64,000 nucleotides of DNA from Aliikangiella sp. G2MR2-5 (GTDB taxonomy: Bacteria > Pseudomonadota > Gammaproteobacteria > Enterobacterales > Kangiellaceae), in NCBI RefSeq assembly GCF_015687155.1, contig NZ_JADPQF010000001.1:124001-188000 (forward strand), read 5' to 3'. Below the pieces are notes generated by a model. The model did not search any database. It was given only the letters and a program-made list of their open reading frames with translations, and had not been told where the DNA came from. The position numbers and the translations under genes are program-made. Below are positions 53,103 to 62,753 of this stretch, in pieces. Numbering within the stretch: position 1 is the first letter of the stretch; each line of letters starts with the position of its first letter.

Positions 53103-54158
53103 ATGCGCAAGATAATTCACGTTGATATGGATTGCTTTTATGCAGCCATTGAGCAGCGTGATGACCCGTCACTAAAAGGTATGCCTGTAGCCGTTGGTGG
53201 CAATCCTCATTCCAGAGGAGTGATAGCGACCTGTAATTATGAAGCCAGGCGTTTTGGAGTGCACTCAGCAATGCCATCTGCGCATGCCGCGCGGCTTTGT
53301 CCGGATCTCGTATTCGTTCGACCTAACCTCAATAAATATAAAGAAGAGTCGAAAAAAATCCGCCAAATTTTTCATCAATATACTGAACTGGTTGAGCCCT
53401 TATCGCTGGACGAAGCTTATCTTGATACTACAGAGTCCACTCACTATCACAATAGTGCAACCTGGATAGCTCAGGCTATTTGTTATGAAATTTATCAGCA
53501 AACCCAGTTAACCGCTTCAGCCGGTGTTGCCCGTAGTAAGTTTCTGGCAAAAATTGCGAGTGACTGGAATAAACCTGCTGGCTTGAAGGTAATATTACCT
53601 GAAGAGGAAACTTACTTTATCGAAAAACTTCCTGTGAAGAAGCTTCATGGTGTTGGGAAAGTTATGGCACGAAAACTGGAGTCTATGGATATTTTCACCT
53701 GCGGGGAGCTAAAAAAAGTTGAGCTCGGTGTGCTACTGGACAAATTTGGTAAAACAGGAAAGTATTTATACGATCTTTGTCGTGGAGAAGATAAGCGCAC
53801 GGTTAAGCCGCATTCAGATCGAAAGTCTCTCAGTGTTGAAAACACTTTTAATGAAAACATTAGTGAGTGGAGTGAGTGCGAGGCAAAGTTAATCGAGCTG
53901 ATATCTGATTTAACTCGTCGCCTTCAAAAAATCGATAAAGCGGAGAAAATCAACAAGGTCTATGTCAAAGTAAAGATGGCTGATTTTCAAATTCGATCAG
54001 CGGAGTCTATTTCCCAAGGTCTGGATGTTAGTCTCATAACAGCTCTGTTCAAAAGGTTACGCAAGAATTTTCCCGAGCCAATTCGTTTACTGGGAATTGG
54101 AGTTAAGTTTCCGCAAACTCCAAAAAGCAAGCTGGAACAGCTTGATATACCATTTTAG
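53103..54158 (+). CDS. dinB: DinB: DNA polymerase IV
   Basis: Encodes 351 residues, the family's usual length. DMDCFYAAIE near residues 8-17 and SLDEAYLD near 101-108 hold the catalytic acidic residues of Y-family polymerases. A helix-hairpin-helix (VKKLHGVGKVMARKLE) and little-finger domain follow. It copies past damaged bases. The ATG at 53103 matches other members. A C-terminal beta-clamp binding motif like QxxLxF was not clearly seen (end reads SKLEQLDIPF, which may serve). Confidence 0.95.
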   Translation: MRKIIHVDMDCFYAAIEQRDDPSLKGMPVAVGGNPHSRGVIATCNYEARRFGVHSAMPSAHAARLCPDLVFVRPNLNKYKEESKKIRQIFHQYTELVEPLSLDEAYLDTTESTHYHNSATWIAQAICYEIYQQTQLTASAGVARSKFLAKIASDWNKPAGLKVILPEEETYFIEKLPVKKLHGVGKVMARKLESMDIFTCGELKKVELGVLLDKFGKTGKYLYDLCRGEDKRTVKPHSDRKSLSVENTFNENISEWSECEAKLIELISDLTRRLQKIDKAEKINKVYVKVKMADFQIRSAESISQGLDVSLITALFKRLRKNFPEPIRLLGIGVKFPQTPKSKLEQLDIPF

Positions 54159-54248
54159 TTCTAAAGGGGATTCGATATCTGGGGGGGGGAATAAAAGGAC
54201 TGCTTTCCCTCCGAAGAATGATGCATCTCCAGAGGGACCTTTTTCAAC

Positions 54249-55007
54249 TTATTGCAATCTTGCCGCGCCATCAAGTCGAATGGTGGTGCCATTCAGCATC
54301 TGGTTTTCAACGATTTGTTGAACCAACTGGGCAAACTCATCAGCCTTGCCAAAGCGCGAAGGGAAAGGCACTGTAGCGCATAGCTGTTCACGAATATCGT
54401 CCGGAACATCAGCGATCATAGGGGTTTCAAAACTGCCTGGAGCAATTGCCATGATACGAACTCCAAGCTTTGAAAACTCTCTGGCCAGTGGCAGCATCAT
54501 TCCTACAATTGCAGATTTGGTAGCTGAGTAGGCAACCTGTCCGAACTGTCCTTCAAAAGCCGCGATTGAAGCAGTATGAACTATCACTCCACGTTCTTTT
54601 TCGATCGGCTCATTATTCTGCATAACTCTAGCCGCTGCTCGGGTTAACAGAAAGCTACCCACCAGATTGATATCAATAACCTTTTTAAAATAGTCGGCTG
54701 GCATGGGGCCCTTTTTGCTGATGATTCTTCCCGCGCCCAGAATTCCAGCGCAGCCAACTGCGAGGTTTATCTGACCAAAGGTCTCCACTGCTTTGTCGAC
54801 AGCACCATCAACATCATTTTCGTTACTGATGTCTGTCTTAACAAAAATTACCTGTTCAGGGTACTGAGCAGCAACTTTCTCGCCTTGCTCTTCATTGATA
54901 TCCAAAATGGCTGCTTTACCGCCTTGTGCCACGATGCGTTCGACCACTCCCAGTCCGAGTCCTGATGCGCCACCACTTACAACGGCATAAGTATTTTCAA
55001 ATGACAT
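54249..55007 (-). CDS. Short-chain dehydrogenase (HSD10-like)
   Basis: Encodes 252 residues. The NAD-binding loop GGASGLGLG at 11-19, NLAVGCAGI strand and YSATK catalytic Tyr/Lys pair are present. The domain order and the loop ERGVIVHTASIAAFEGQ match 3-hydroxyacyl-CoA dehydrogenase type II (HSD17B10), which oxidises 3-hydroxyacyl-CoA in fatty acid or branched-chain amino acid breakdown. No neighbouring pathway genes support the role. Confidence 0.87.
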   Translation of the reverse strand: MSFENTYAVVSGGASGLGLGVVERIVAQGGKAAILDINEEQGEKVAAQYPEQVIFVKTDISNENDVDGAVDKAVETFGQINLAVGCAGILGAGRIISKKGPMPADYFKKVIDINLVGSFLLTRAAARVMQNNEPIEKERGVIVHTASIAAFEGQFGQVAYSATKSAIVGMMLPLAREFSKLGVRIMAIAPGSFETPMIADVPDDIREQLCATVPFPSRFGKADEFAQLVQQIVENQMLNGTTIRLDGAARLQ

Positions 55008-55165
55008 AGTTTTTTCTTAGCTGGTTATTTACAAAGTGGCAGATATTGTATCAGTTTCGATATAAAAGGGCATTAGAGAACTCTCGCCCGAGGAGTCTAT
55101 TGACTCTTGAGATCTTGTTGTTGGTAAGGAAAGCTGGATATTATTGGTAAGAGAAGTGTGAACGA

Positions 55166-55187
55166 CAAAGCCCAACTACATTGGGCT
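55166..55187 (-). terminator. Hairpin after the small hypothetical gene
   Basis: AGCCCAA and TTGGGCT form a 7-bp stem with a six-base loop 26 bases past the stop codon of the gene at 55213. The T run is weak. Confidence 0.55.
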
Positions 55188-55212
55188 TCTGAGTAGCTGT
55201 TTGACCTAAAGA

Positions 55213-55599
55213 CTATCCGAAGATGCTCAATATTTGAGATCTATCATCTCGTCGGTTATGTCCGGGTAAGGAATCTTTATTTTTGCGTGCAAAAATTTCA
55301 TTAATATCATCGATGGTGTCATCCATACGACAACAACCATTTTCTTTCAAAGCATCCATCATACTGGAGGCGAAGTATTCAAATTCCGTTTGCCATAAAT
55401 GAGGGTTGTTGGCCTGTTTCATCCTTCGACTTATACGGCCGAGTATCCCGTAAAGCCGCGGCGCATCATGAGTTTTGCAATAATCACTGACCACTTCTTT
55501 CATCATATCAAACTGGGAGTTAGTGATTTTAATTGCGGTTTGTGCTTCAAATTGAGGACGCATAGTCTTCAAAATGGTCGGAATTTGCTGAATTGACAT
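55213..55599 (-). CDS. Hypothetical cytosolic protein
   Basis: Encodes 128 residues from the ATG that follows AAGGAGTTGAAT; a longer form has no support. It is helical and soluble, with two cysteines side by side (NGCCRM) and a central HDAPRLYGILGRISRRMKQA. I do not recognise the family. It lies between the SDR gene and pldA, with pldA divergent. Confidence 0.6.
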   Translation of the reverse strand: MSIQQIPTILKTMRPQFEAQTAIKITNSQFDMMKEVVSDYCKTHDAPRLYGILGRISRRMKQANNPHLWQTEFEYFASSMMDALKENGCCRMDDTIDDINEIFARKNKDSLPGHNRRDDRSQILSIFG

Positions 55600-55729
55600 A
55601 TTCAACTCCTTGTAATGATTTCCCAAAAATACATCATCGCCCAATTAAAGTACTCAAAGCGGCCTGTTTTTATGGGCGTTCATTTCAACTTGCCGCTATT
55701 TCCAGTAGACTTCATTACAAATATAGAAA

Positions 55730-56863
55730 ATGAACGTGAATATTACCATCAATATAATGAATCAATCTCAATTGGCTATATGCTTAGTTTTAACTGCTCT
55801 ATCCATGGTTATTGGTGGACAGTCTGTTGCTGACGAAGCGCTCCCACACGATTCTAAAGAACAGTCCAGTTACAAAGATTTAAGCTCTTGTCTGATGGAT
55901 AAGATGAAGACCCTTGACGAGCAAACTACAATAGCTCTCTTAAATAAGGTGTGTTCCAGATTAGTCGATAAATACGCGGGTGGGGTAGATGTCCTTGGAG
56001 ACTCTGAGCAGCAATCAAGGGGAAAGGAAGAGCTGGAAAAAGAGCTGGAGTCTGCTCTTGAGGAAAGATTAAAACGGGAACAGGCTACCAGAGATAATCC
56101 CAGCGTTATAACGCCACACAAAAGAAACTATTTTTTACCAATTACCTATGTGGATGACCCCAATGAGTTAGGATTTCGAGCCTCTGATAATGAAGCTCCC
56201 CTGGACAATTTTGAAGCTAAATTTCAACTCAGTTTTAAGGCTCCGCTAGCGGACGATATTTTCAAGAAAAATGATGTCCTTTTTTTTGGTTTTACTCTTC
56301 AATCTTTTTGGCAAGTGTACAATAGTGATATTTCATCGCCTTTCAGAGAAACCAACTACCAACCAGAAGTCTTCTACGGTTTTATGAATGACTTTAAAAT
56401 TGGCGAATGGCGAAATCTGGTCAATATTATCGGGATTGAACATCAGTCCAATGGTCGTACTCAGCCACTCTCAAAAAGCTGGAACAGAATCTACGCACAA
56501 ATCGTCTGGGAAAGGAAAGACTGGGTTTTTATGTTTAAGCCCTGGTATAGGCTGCCAGAAAAGGAAAAGGATGACCCGCTAGCATCTGATGGTGATGACA
56601 ACCCTGATATACACAAATATATGGGATTTTTTGAGTTTTCCAGTTATTACAAATGGGATGATCATACATTTAGCCTTATGTTCAGGAATAATCTCGACTC
56701 CGACGATAACCACGGTGCGTTGCAGCTGGAATGGACTTTCCCCATGGGTAAGCGTTTTAAAGGGTACGCTCAGATTTTCAGTGGTTATGGAGAAAGTTTA
56801 ATTGACTATGATCGGTCTGTTACACGTGCAGGTATTGGCGTTGTGCTCTCTGATTTCTTTTAG
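55730..56863 (+). CDS. pldA: PldA-like outer-membrane phospholipase A
   Basis: Encodes 377 residues. A signal peptide (ICLVLTALSMVIGGQSVADE) precedes a region of about 110 residues, then the barrel with RNYFLPITYVDDPNE and the catalytic block IEHQSNGRTQP, giving His238 and Ser240 with an Asn about 12 residues later. These match the His-Ser-Asn site of E. coli OMPLA, which cleaves outer-membrane phospholipids. It is longer than OMPLA (289 residues) because of the coiled N-terminal region. A second ATG lies 27 bases downstream. Confidence 0.88.
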   Translation: MNVNITINIMNQSQLAICLVLTALSMVIGGQSVADEALPHDSKEQSSYKDLSSCLMDKMKTLDEQTTIALLNKVCSRLVDKYAGGVDVLGDSEQQSRGKEELEKELESALEERLKREQATRDNPSVITPHKRNYFLPITYVDDPNELGFRASDNEAPLDNFEAKFQLSFKAPLADDIFKKNDVLFFGFTLQSFWQVYNSDISSPFRETNYQPEVFYGFMNDFKIGEWRNLVNIIGIEHQSNGRTQPLSKSWNRIYAQIVWERKDWVFMFKPWYRLPEKEKDDPLASDGDDNPDIHKYMGFFEFSSYYKWDDHTFSLMFRNNLDSDDNHGALQLEWTFPMGKRFKGYAQIFSGYGESLIDYDRSVTRAGIGVVLSDFF

Positions 56864-56959
56864 TCCGCTCTAGAATTTGAGCACAGGGTTGATTGAAGTG
56901 GTCAGAGTAAGGTTAATCTAACCACTAGCTCCCTCATTGCAATAGAGCCTCTAAAACCG

Positions 56960-58051
56960 CTAATCTTTATAAATTGCCGTGTAGACATTTCCCTGTGAAT
57001 CGATAAAGCCCCGATACATTCCTGAAGAATTGAAAGAGAATACTGGCTCTCCCTGAGGCGACATAGCAACAACACCTCCATCGGCGTTCATTTTCACCAG
57101 TTTCTCCAGAATGACTTCATCTGCTGCTTGTTGTAGTGTTATTTTTTTGTAGAGCACCCGAGCACAAATATCGTGGGCGACTGCTGCACGGATAAAGAAT
57201 TCACCGTGACCTGTCGCAGAAATCGCACAAGCTTTGTTGTCTGCGTAAGTACCGGCGCCAATTATCGGTGAATCGCCAACTCGTCCATACTTTTTGTTGG
57301 TCATTCCGCCTGTCGAAGTTCCCGCTGCCAAATTACCGAAACTGTCAAGCGCGACAGCTCCCACAGTACCGAACTTCTTATCATCCGGCCACACCGGATA
57401 ATCTGTACTATCGTTATTAGCGTGTTTGTCGTCTTTGTCTTCTGACAATTTGAAACTATCAGGTGATTCATTCAGAACTTTAAGTAATTGTTGCCAGCGA
57501 CGTTCAGTATGAAAGTACTCTGGAGCTACTAGTTCAATTCCACGAGTTTGAGCAAAATCTTCAGCGCCACTGCCACTTAGCATGACATGTTGAGAATGGT
57601 TCATCACCTCACTCGCCAACAAAATAGGGTTTTTGACATGAGAGACGCCTGCAACGGCTCCGGCATTGAGAGTTTGTCCTTCCATAATGGAGGCATCTAG
57701 CTCGTTGGTTTTGTGATGGGTAAATACTGCTCCCTTTCCTGCATTAAACAGGGAGGAGTCTTCCATAACCATGATGGCAGCCTGAACCGCTTCAACACTT
57801 GTACCGCCATTCGTTAATAACTGGTACCCGGCTTTTAGTGCTTGTCTAAGTTTTTGGTGATAGGCCTTTTCCAGCGCCGGACTCATATTGGATTTTAATA
57901 TTGTTCCTGCACCCCCGTGGATTGCAATGGCTATCTTTTTGTTCGACAGCGGGGGCTTTTTGTTCTTTTCCTGTGCCATGGCTTCTCCAAAGAATAGGTT
58001 GAATAACAGGGATATCAATAACAAAGGTGTCTGAAAGGAAGTTATTTTCAT
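56960..58051 (-). CDS. Isoaspartyl peptidase/L-asparaginase (Ntn hydrolase), exported
   Basis: Encodes 363 residues. An N-terminal signal peptide (TPLLLISLLFNLFFGEAMA) is unusual for the group and suggests periplasmic action. The body starts IAIHGGAGTI and carries the self-cleavage site GTVGAVALD, where Thr229 becomes the N-terminal nucleophile of the beta chain. YGRVGDSPIIGAGTYADN is the substrate loop. The enzyme removes isoaspartyl residues from peptides or hydrolyses asparagine. It adds to the peptide-feeding genes of the window. Confidence 0.92.
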   Translation of the reverse strand: MKITSFQTPLLLISLLFNLFFGEAMAQEKNKKPPLSNKKIAIAIHGGAGTILKSNMSPALEKAYHQKLRQALKAGYQLLTNGGTSVEAVQAAIMVMEDSSLFNAGKGAVFTHHKTNELDASIMEGQTLNAGAVAGVSHVKNPILLASEVMNHSQHVMLSGSGAEDFAQTRGIELVAPEYFHTERRWQQLLKVLNESPDSFKLSEDKDDKHANNDSTDYPVWPDDKKFGTVGAVALDSFGNLAAGTSTGGMTNKKYGRVGDSPIIGAGTYADNKACAISATGHGEFFIRAAVAHDICARVLYKKITLQQAADEVILEKLVKMNADGGVVAMSPQGEPVFSFNSSGMYRGFIDSQGNVYTAIYKD

Positions 58052-58353
58052 CTTTTTATTTATCCGAGATTTTATCGATGCAATCCCCTTCTATGAAGTA
58101 AAAAGACTTTGAAGGAGGATTTCTATCGAGGATTAAAAACAGTATCCGGCCGAAGATAAAGCTAACGTTTAGACGTCTAAATTGCAACCACCTGGATTAA
58201 TGCTGCTCTGACAAGACATTTTTTTTATCGATCCCTCTTGTCGGGCCCCTATGTTCTATGGTCTTATGGCAAGTTTAGGGCATATTTGACGTCTGAAAAA
58301 TGCTGTCTGAAATAGCTGACAGTGGAATAATAAATAATGAAGAAGGATTAGTA
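58052..58353. other. Divergent intergenic region
   Basis: Contains no gene. A CTGTC/GACAG hairpin (58303-58322) lies in the leader of the NSS transporter gene; promoters of both divergent genes are presumably here but none was clear. Confidence 0.45.
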
Positions 58354-59748
58354 ATGGCAACACAACGTGGCGGATTTAGCTCTCGCTTAGGTTTTATATT
58401 GGCTGCAGCAGGCTCGGCAGTTGGTCTGGGCAATATTTGGAAGTTTCCTTTTGAGGTTGGCGAAGGTGGCGGGGCTGCCTTCGTGGTTATGTATTTGGCC
58501 TTTTGTTTCATTTTGTGCTTTCCGGTGATGGTGGCAGAAATTGCCATAGGGCGAAAAACACAGCGCAATGCTGTTGGTGCTTTCACTGCACTGGGACACA
58601 AGAAGTGGTCGATTATTGGTTACCTTGGACTTACCAGCGGTGTATTAATTCTTTCCTTTTACAACGTTGTTGCTGCGTGGGCATTCGGATACTTTATTGA
58701 AATGGTCATGGGTAACTTTGAAATCGGCCAGCACTTTGGAGATTTCACCGCAGACTTTATTAAAGTCGGCGCCTACAGCGTTATTTTTATGGTAGGTACA
58801 GCTTTTGTTGTCTCGAGAGGCATCTCCGGAGGCATTGAAAAGGCTGCAAAAATATTGATGCCAACCTTATTCGTTATGATTTTGGCGCTGATTGTTTATG
58901 CACTAACTTTGCCTAATGCGATGGAGGGATTAAAGTTTTATTTGATACCTGAGTTTAGTGAAATTACTGGTACTGTGGTTTATTCCGCTCTTGGACAGGC
59001 ATTTTTCTCTCTTTCTCTAGGAATGGGGGCTTTGATTACTTACGGTAGTTATGTCAATAAAAATGACAATATTGTCAGCTCGGCTGCTCAGATTACTCTG
59101 GTTGATGTTGGCGTTGCTGTTTTGGCAGGTTTTATGATTTTCCCTTTTGTATTTTCTCAAGGGATTGAGACAAATGGTGGGCCGGGTTTAATTTTTGTAA
59201 CTCTGCCTGGCGTTTTTGAGTCTCTGGGGGATGTGTTAGGAGTTATTGTAGGTAGTTTATTCTTTCTGCTTCTTTCATTTGCTGCATTTACTTCAACCAT
59301 TTCTTTGCTAGAGGTCCCCACCGCATATATGGTCGACGAAAAGAAAGTTGATCGAACCAAAGCTACATGGATTGTTGCGTTAATTATTTTCGCCGTTGGT
59401 ATACCATCTCTGCTTTCTGCCGGCGCGGTTGAGGCATTGACCAAATTTATTACCTTGCCAGGTCCGGGCACTCTTGATTTCTTAAGCTTTGTTGCTTTGA
59501 TTGCTAGTGATACTTTCTTACCTCTAGGAGGTTTCCTCATTGCAGTATTCACTGCTTATATTTGGCGAAAAGAAAACTTTAACGAAGAGATTTCTCATGG
59601 TGACGAGGAAATTAAAGGAACCTGGTTACAATCTTACGTTGATTTTGCAATTAGCTATATTTGTCCGGTATTGTTGGGGGCTATATTTATTGTGACTGTT
59701 CTGGATAATTATTTTGGCGTGAAAATTCTTAATATGTTGCTTGGCTAG
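58354..59748 (+). CDS. Sodium-dependent transporter (NSS family)
   Basis: Encodes 464 residues with 11-12 membrane helices. GSAVGLGNIWKFPF near residues 19-32 is the sodium and substrate-binding signature of NSS carriers, which bring amino acids or related amines into the cell. AGAAGGATTAGTA precedes the ATG; a longer frame from 58300 lacks a ribosome binding site. It may import amino acids released by the nearby peptidases. A terminator follows. Confidence 0.93.
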   Translation: MATQRGGFSSRLGFILAAAGSAVGLGNIWKFPFEVGEGGGAAFVVMYLAFCFILCFPVMVAEIAIGRKTQRNAVGAFTALGHKKWSIIGYLGLTSGVLILSFYNVVAAWAFGYFIEMVMGNFEIGQHFGDFTADFIKVGAYSVIFMVGTAFVVSRGISGGIEKAAKILMPTLFVMILALIVYALTLPNAMEGLKFYLIPEFSEITGTVVYSALGQAFFSLSLGMGALITYGSYVNKNDNIVSSAAQITLVDVGVAVLAGFMIFPFVFSQGIETNGGPGLIFVTLPGVFESLGDVLGVIVGSLFFLLLSFAAFTSTISLLEVPTAYMVDEKKVDRTKATWIVALIIFAVGIPSLLSAGAVEALTKFITLPGPGTLDFLSFVALIASDTFLPLGGFLIAVFTAYIWRKENFNEEISHGDEEIKGTWLQSYVDFAISYICPVLLGAIFIVTVLDNYFGVKILNMLLG

Positions 59749-59813
59749 TGAGTGGAGAGGACAACTTTTACTTGAGTCCGATCTAAAGAATCTTAACTTA
59801 AGCGAATCTCAGG

Positions 59814-59851
59814 TACAGGCTTTTACTTTTTTAGTTGAGGCCTGTATTTTT
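59814..59851 (+). terminator. Rho-independent terminator after NSS transporter
   Basis: TACAGGC and GCCTGTA form a 7-bp stem with a long T-rich loop, then TTTTTG. Confidence 0.75.
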
Positions 59852-59982
59852 GTCGGGGATAAATTAGTTTATTAACTATTAATGGACTATTCGGGCCTGC
59901 ATTGCCTACCAGTAAAGCTATTGGCCTATTGCGCACGAAGCGTTGAAATTACAATTGATAATTTTTTTAATTGGAGAAAAAA

Positions 59983-61389
59983 TTGAAAGTTTCTCGTCTT
60001 GTACTATTTGCTTTGCTTTCGGTCAGTGCTGGTTGCCAGCCTGAGAAGCCACATGAAAAAGTAGAAGTTAAACGTCCTGAACCTGTATTTGTTTCAACAT
60101 ACAAACCACTACCCTCCAAAAGTATGCTATTCAAAAATGCTACCCTACTAGTTGGTACTGGTGAGCGTATTGATAAAGCTTTTCTGTTTATCAAAGATGG
60201 TAAAGTAGTGGAGGTGGGGAAAAGTGTGGCAGTCTCACCTGACGTGGAAATTGTCGATGTCAAAGGTAAATGGATTACACCTGGAATCATTGACGTTCAT
60301 TCCCATTTGGGTGTTTATCCTTCGCCTTCGCATAAAATGGCTGAAGATGGGAATGAAATGACAGCACCTAATACAGCTGAAGTCTGGGCTGAACATGCTG
60401 TTTGGACGCAAGATCCGGGATTTAACCTTGCGCGAGCGGGTGGGGTTACGAGTATGTTAGTGTTACCTGGCTCGGCAAACCTTTTTGGTGGACGCGGCGT
60501 GGCGTTGAAAAATGTTCCTTCTGTAACTATGCAGGGTATGAAGTTTCCTAATGCACCTCATGCGTTAAAAATGGCCTGTGGAGAAAATCCCAAAAGAGTT
60601 TATGGGAGTGACGGACGGTCACCAATGACTCGGATGGGAAATGTTGCAGGATATCGAAAAGCCTGGATAGAGGCGGTTGAATACAAGAAATCATGGGATG
60701 ATTACTATAAAAAAGCCGAACAGGGAGAAGAAGTAGAGCCTCCTGGCCGAGATTTGCAGCTAGAGACTTTAAAAGGCGTGCTTGAAGGAAAAATTCGAAT
60801 TCATAACCATTGTTATCGGGCTGAAGAAATGGCCGTAATGATCGATATAGCGAAAGAGTTCGGTTATAAGATTTCAACCTTCCATCACGCAATTGAAGCA
60901 TACAAAGTGGCTGATCTTCTTGCCGAAAACAATATTTGTGCAGCGATGTGGGCTGACTGGTGGGGGTTCAAACATGAAGCATTCGATACGGTTACAGAAA
61001 ATGTTGCCATGGTGGATAAAGCTAGTCCGAATGCCTGCGCTATTGTTCATTCTGATTCAGCAATAGGAATCCAACATTTAAATCAGGAAGCCGCCAAAGC
61101 AATGGCTGCCGGAAACCGAATGGGACTACAAATCAAACCAAAAGACGCGATTCGTTGGTTAACGTTAAACTCGGCCAGGTCTATGGGGGTAGATTCCCTG
61201 GTAGGCTCTTTAGAGAGCGGTAAGATGGCTGATTTTGTAATTTGGAATCAAAATCCATTTAGCGTCTATGCAAAGGCAGAAAAAGTGTTTATTGATGGAG
61301 CTCTGGTTTTTGATCGAGATGATAAATCAAGGCAGGCGGCGAGTGACTTTGAGTTAGGCATTGAAGACCCTGAAGGAGAGCGACTATGA
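59983..61389 (+). CDS. Exported amidohydrolase-family protein, lipoprotein
   Basis: Encodes 468 residues from TTG at 59983, which follows GGAGAAAAA. The lipobox (SVSAGC) shows lipidation and export. ITPGIIDVHSHLGVYPSP has the HxH metal motif of amidohydrolases, and HNHCYRAEEM and TFHHAIEAYK give further metal-binding His residues. Such proteins hydrolyse cyclic amides or dipeptides; imidazolonepropionase-like members dominate this group. Four bases overlap with the next gene (ATGA), which is a paralogue. Confidence 0.85.
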   Translation: MKVSRLVLFALLSVSAGCQPEKPHEKVEVKRPEPVFVSTYKPLPSKSMLFKNATLLVGTGERIDKAFLFIKDGKVVEVGKSVAVSPDVEIVDVKGKWITPGIIDVHSHLGVYPSPSHKMAEDGNEMTAPNTAEVWAEHAVWTQDPGFNLARAGGVTSMLVLPGSANLFGGRGVALKNVPSVTMQGMKFPNAPHALKMACGENPKRVYGSDGRSPMTRMGNVAGYRKAWIEAVEYKKSWDDYYKKAEQGEEVEPPGRDLQLETLKGVLEGKIRIHNHCYRAEEMAVMIDIAKEFGYKISTFHHAIEAYKVADLLAENNICAAMWADWWGFKHEAFDTVTENVAMVDKASPNACAIVHSDSAIGIQHLNQEAAKAMAAGNRMGLQIKPKDAIRWLTLNSARSMGVDSLVGSLESGKMADFVIWNQNPFSVYAKAEKVFIDGALVFDRDDKSRQAASDFELGIEDPEGERL

Positions 61390-62675
61390 AATGTTCAGCG
61401 TTAAAGCTTTGTTCTGGCATTGGGTTAAGTGTATTCGTTGCTTTCGCTCCGCAACTACAGGCGACAGAAAGTGAGTCGTTTCTCATAAAAAATGCGACAC
61501 TGCATACCGCGACAGCAAAGGGTCGATTAGATCATGCCGATCTTCGAGTAGCGAATGGCAAGATACAGCAAATTGGTGTCAATCTGGAGCCGCAAGAGGG
61601 TGACAAGGTTTTTGATGCAACCGGTAAACATGTAACTCCCGGTTTGATGAACGCCCGAACTCAACTGGGACTGGTTGAGATTAGCGCGGTGGAGAGTACT
61701 AATGATACTTCTACTGAAATGGAAGGTATGGGAGCCTCTTTTAATATCGCCCCAGCGATCAATTTTCATTCGACGCTCATTCCGCAAAACCGTACTAATG
61801 GTTTAACGCGTGCACTGGTCATGCCGTACAATGGAAATAATTTGTTTGCTGGAGAAGGAGCTCTGATCCTTCTGCGCTCTGAAAAGAACGGACTGATAAA
61901 ACAACGAGCGGTTCAGAGCGCAGTATATGGTAGCGCTGCGGCTGGCATGAGCGGTGGTTCTCGTGCTGCGGCATACGCCAGGTTGGAAAAGGCTTTGAGC
62001 GAAGCTACGTACGTTCGCTCGAATTTGTCTCAGTTCAAACCCGGAATTAAATATGAGTTCAGTCAGTCCTTAGATGATCTGAAAGCATTAATACCGGTTT
62101 TAACTGGCCAGGTTCCTCTGGTTATTGAGGCTGGTCGCGCTGATGATATATTGAACCTGATCGCCTTAAAGAAAAAGTTTGGATTTAAACTGGTAGTTTC
62201 GGGAGCAGGGGAGGCCTGGCAAGTTGCTAAAGAGCTGGCTGAGGGCAATGTACCTGTATTAATGGATCCTATTGCTAATATCCCTTCGTTCGATGCGTTA
62301 ACGGTTAGACTAGATGGCGCTGCCAAGCTTTACGAGGCTGGGGTGAAACTGATTTTTACCGGTGGTGGCACTCACAACGCTTACCTGGTCAGGCAGTCTG
62401 CAGGCAACGCGGTTGCTAATGGGTTACCGCATACTGCCGCGATTGAAGCAATGACTATTAATGCAGCAGAAGTATTCGGCGTGAAGAACTATGGCCAACT
62501 CGAACCGGGAATGGATGCTGATGTGGTTATTTGGGATGGAGATCCGCTGGAAGTGACCAGCAATACTTACGCAGTATTTATACAAGGGGAGAGACAGTCG
62601 ATGGTTTCCCGGGCGACTCGCCTGCGTGACAGGTATTGGCAATTGAAGGGAAGCCAAACAGGTTACAGCCGATAG
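61386..62675 (+). CDS. Amidohydrolase-like protein lacking the HxH motif
   Basis: Encodes 429 residues with a signal peptide (LCSGIGLSVFVAFAPQLQA). The fold is as in its upstream neighbour, but the first metal motif reads LMNARTQLGL instead of HxH, so the metal centre is incomplete and it is likely a non-catalytic or altered partner. It keeps the C-terminal block PGMDADVVIWDGDPLE. The ATGA overlap ties its translation to the upstream gene. The two probably form a complex (inference). Confidence 0.82.
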   Translation: MKCSALKLCSGIGLSVFVAFAPQLQATESESFLIKNATLHTATAKGRLDHADLRVANGKIQQIGVNLEPQEGDKVFDATGKHVTPGLMNARTQLGLVEISAVESTNDTSTEMEGMGASFNIAPAINFHSTLIPQNRTNGLTRALVMPYNGNNLFAGEGALILLRSEKNGLIKQRAVQSAVYGSAAAGMSGGSRAAAYARLEKALSEATYVRSNLSQFKPGIKYEFSQSLDDLKALIPVLTGQVPLVIEAGRADDILNLIALKKKFGFKLVVSGAGEAWQVAKELAEGNVPVLMDPIANIPSFDALTVRLDGAAKLYEAGVKLIFTGGGTHNAYLVRQSAGNAVANGLPHTAAIEAMTINAAEVFGVKNYGQLEPGMDADVVIWDGDPLEVTSNTYAVFIQGERQSMVSRATRLRDRYWQLKGSQTGYSR

Positions 62676-62753
62676 GGGGTTCTCCAGAGAATAAAAGTGT
62701 AGCTTTCCTAAGAATAAAACAAAAATTAATCAGGACCGACAAGGTAGATATTT

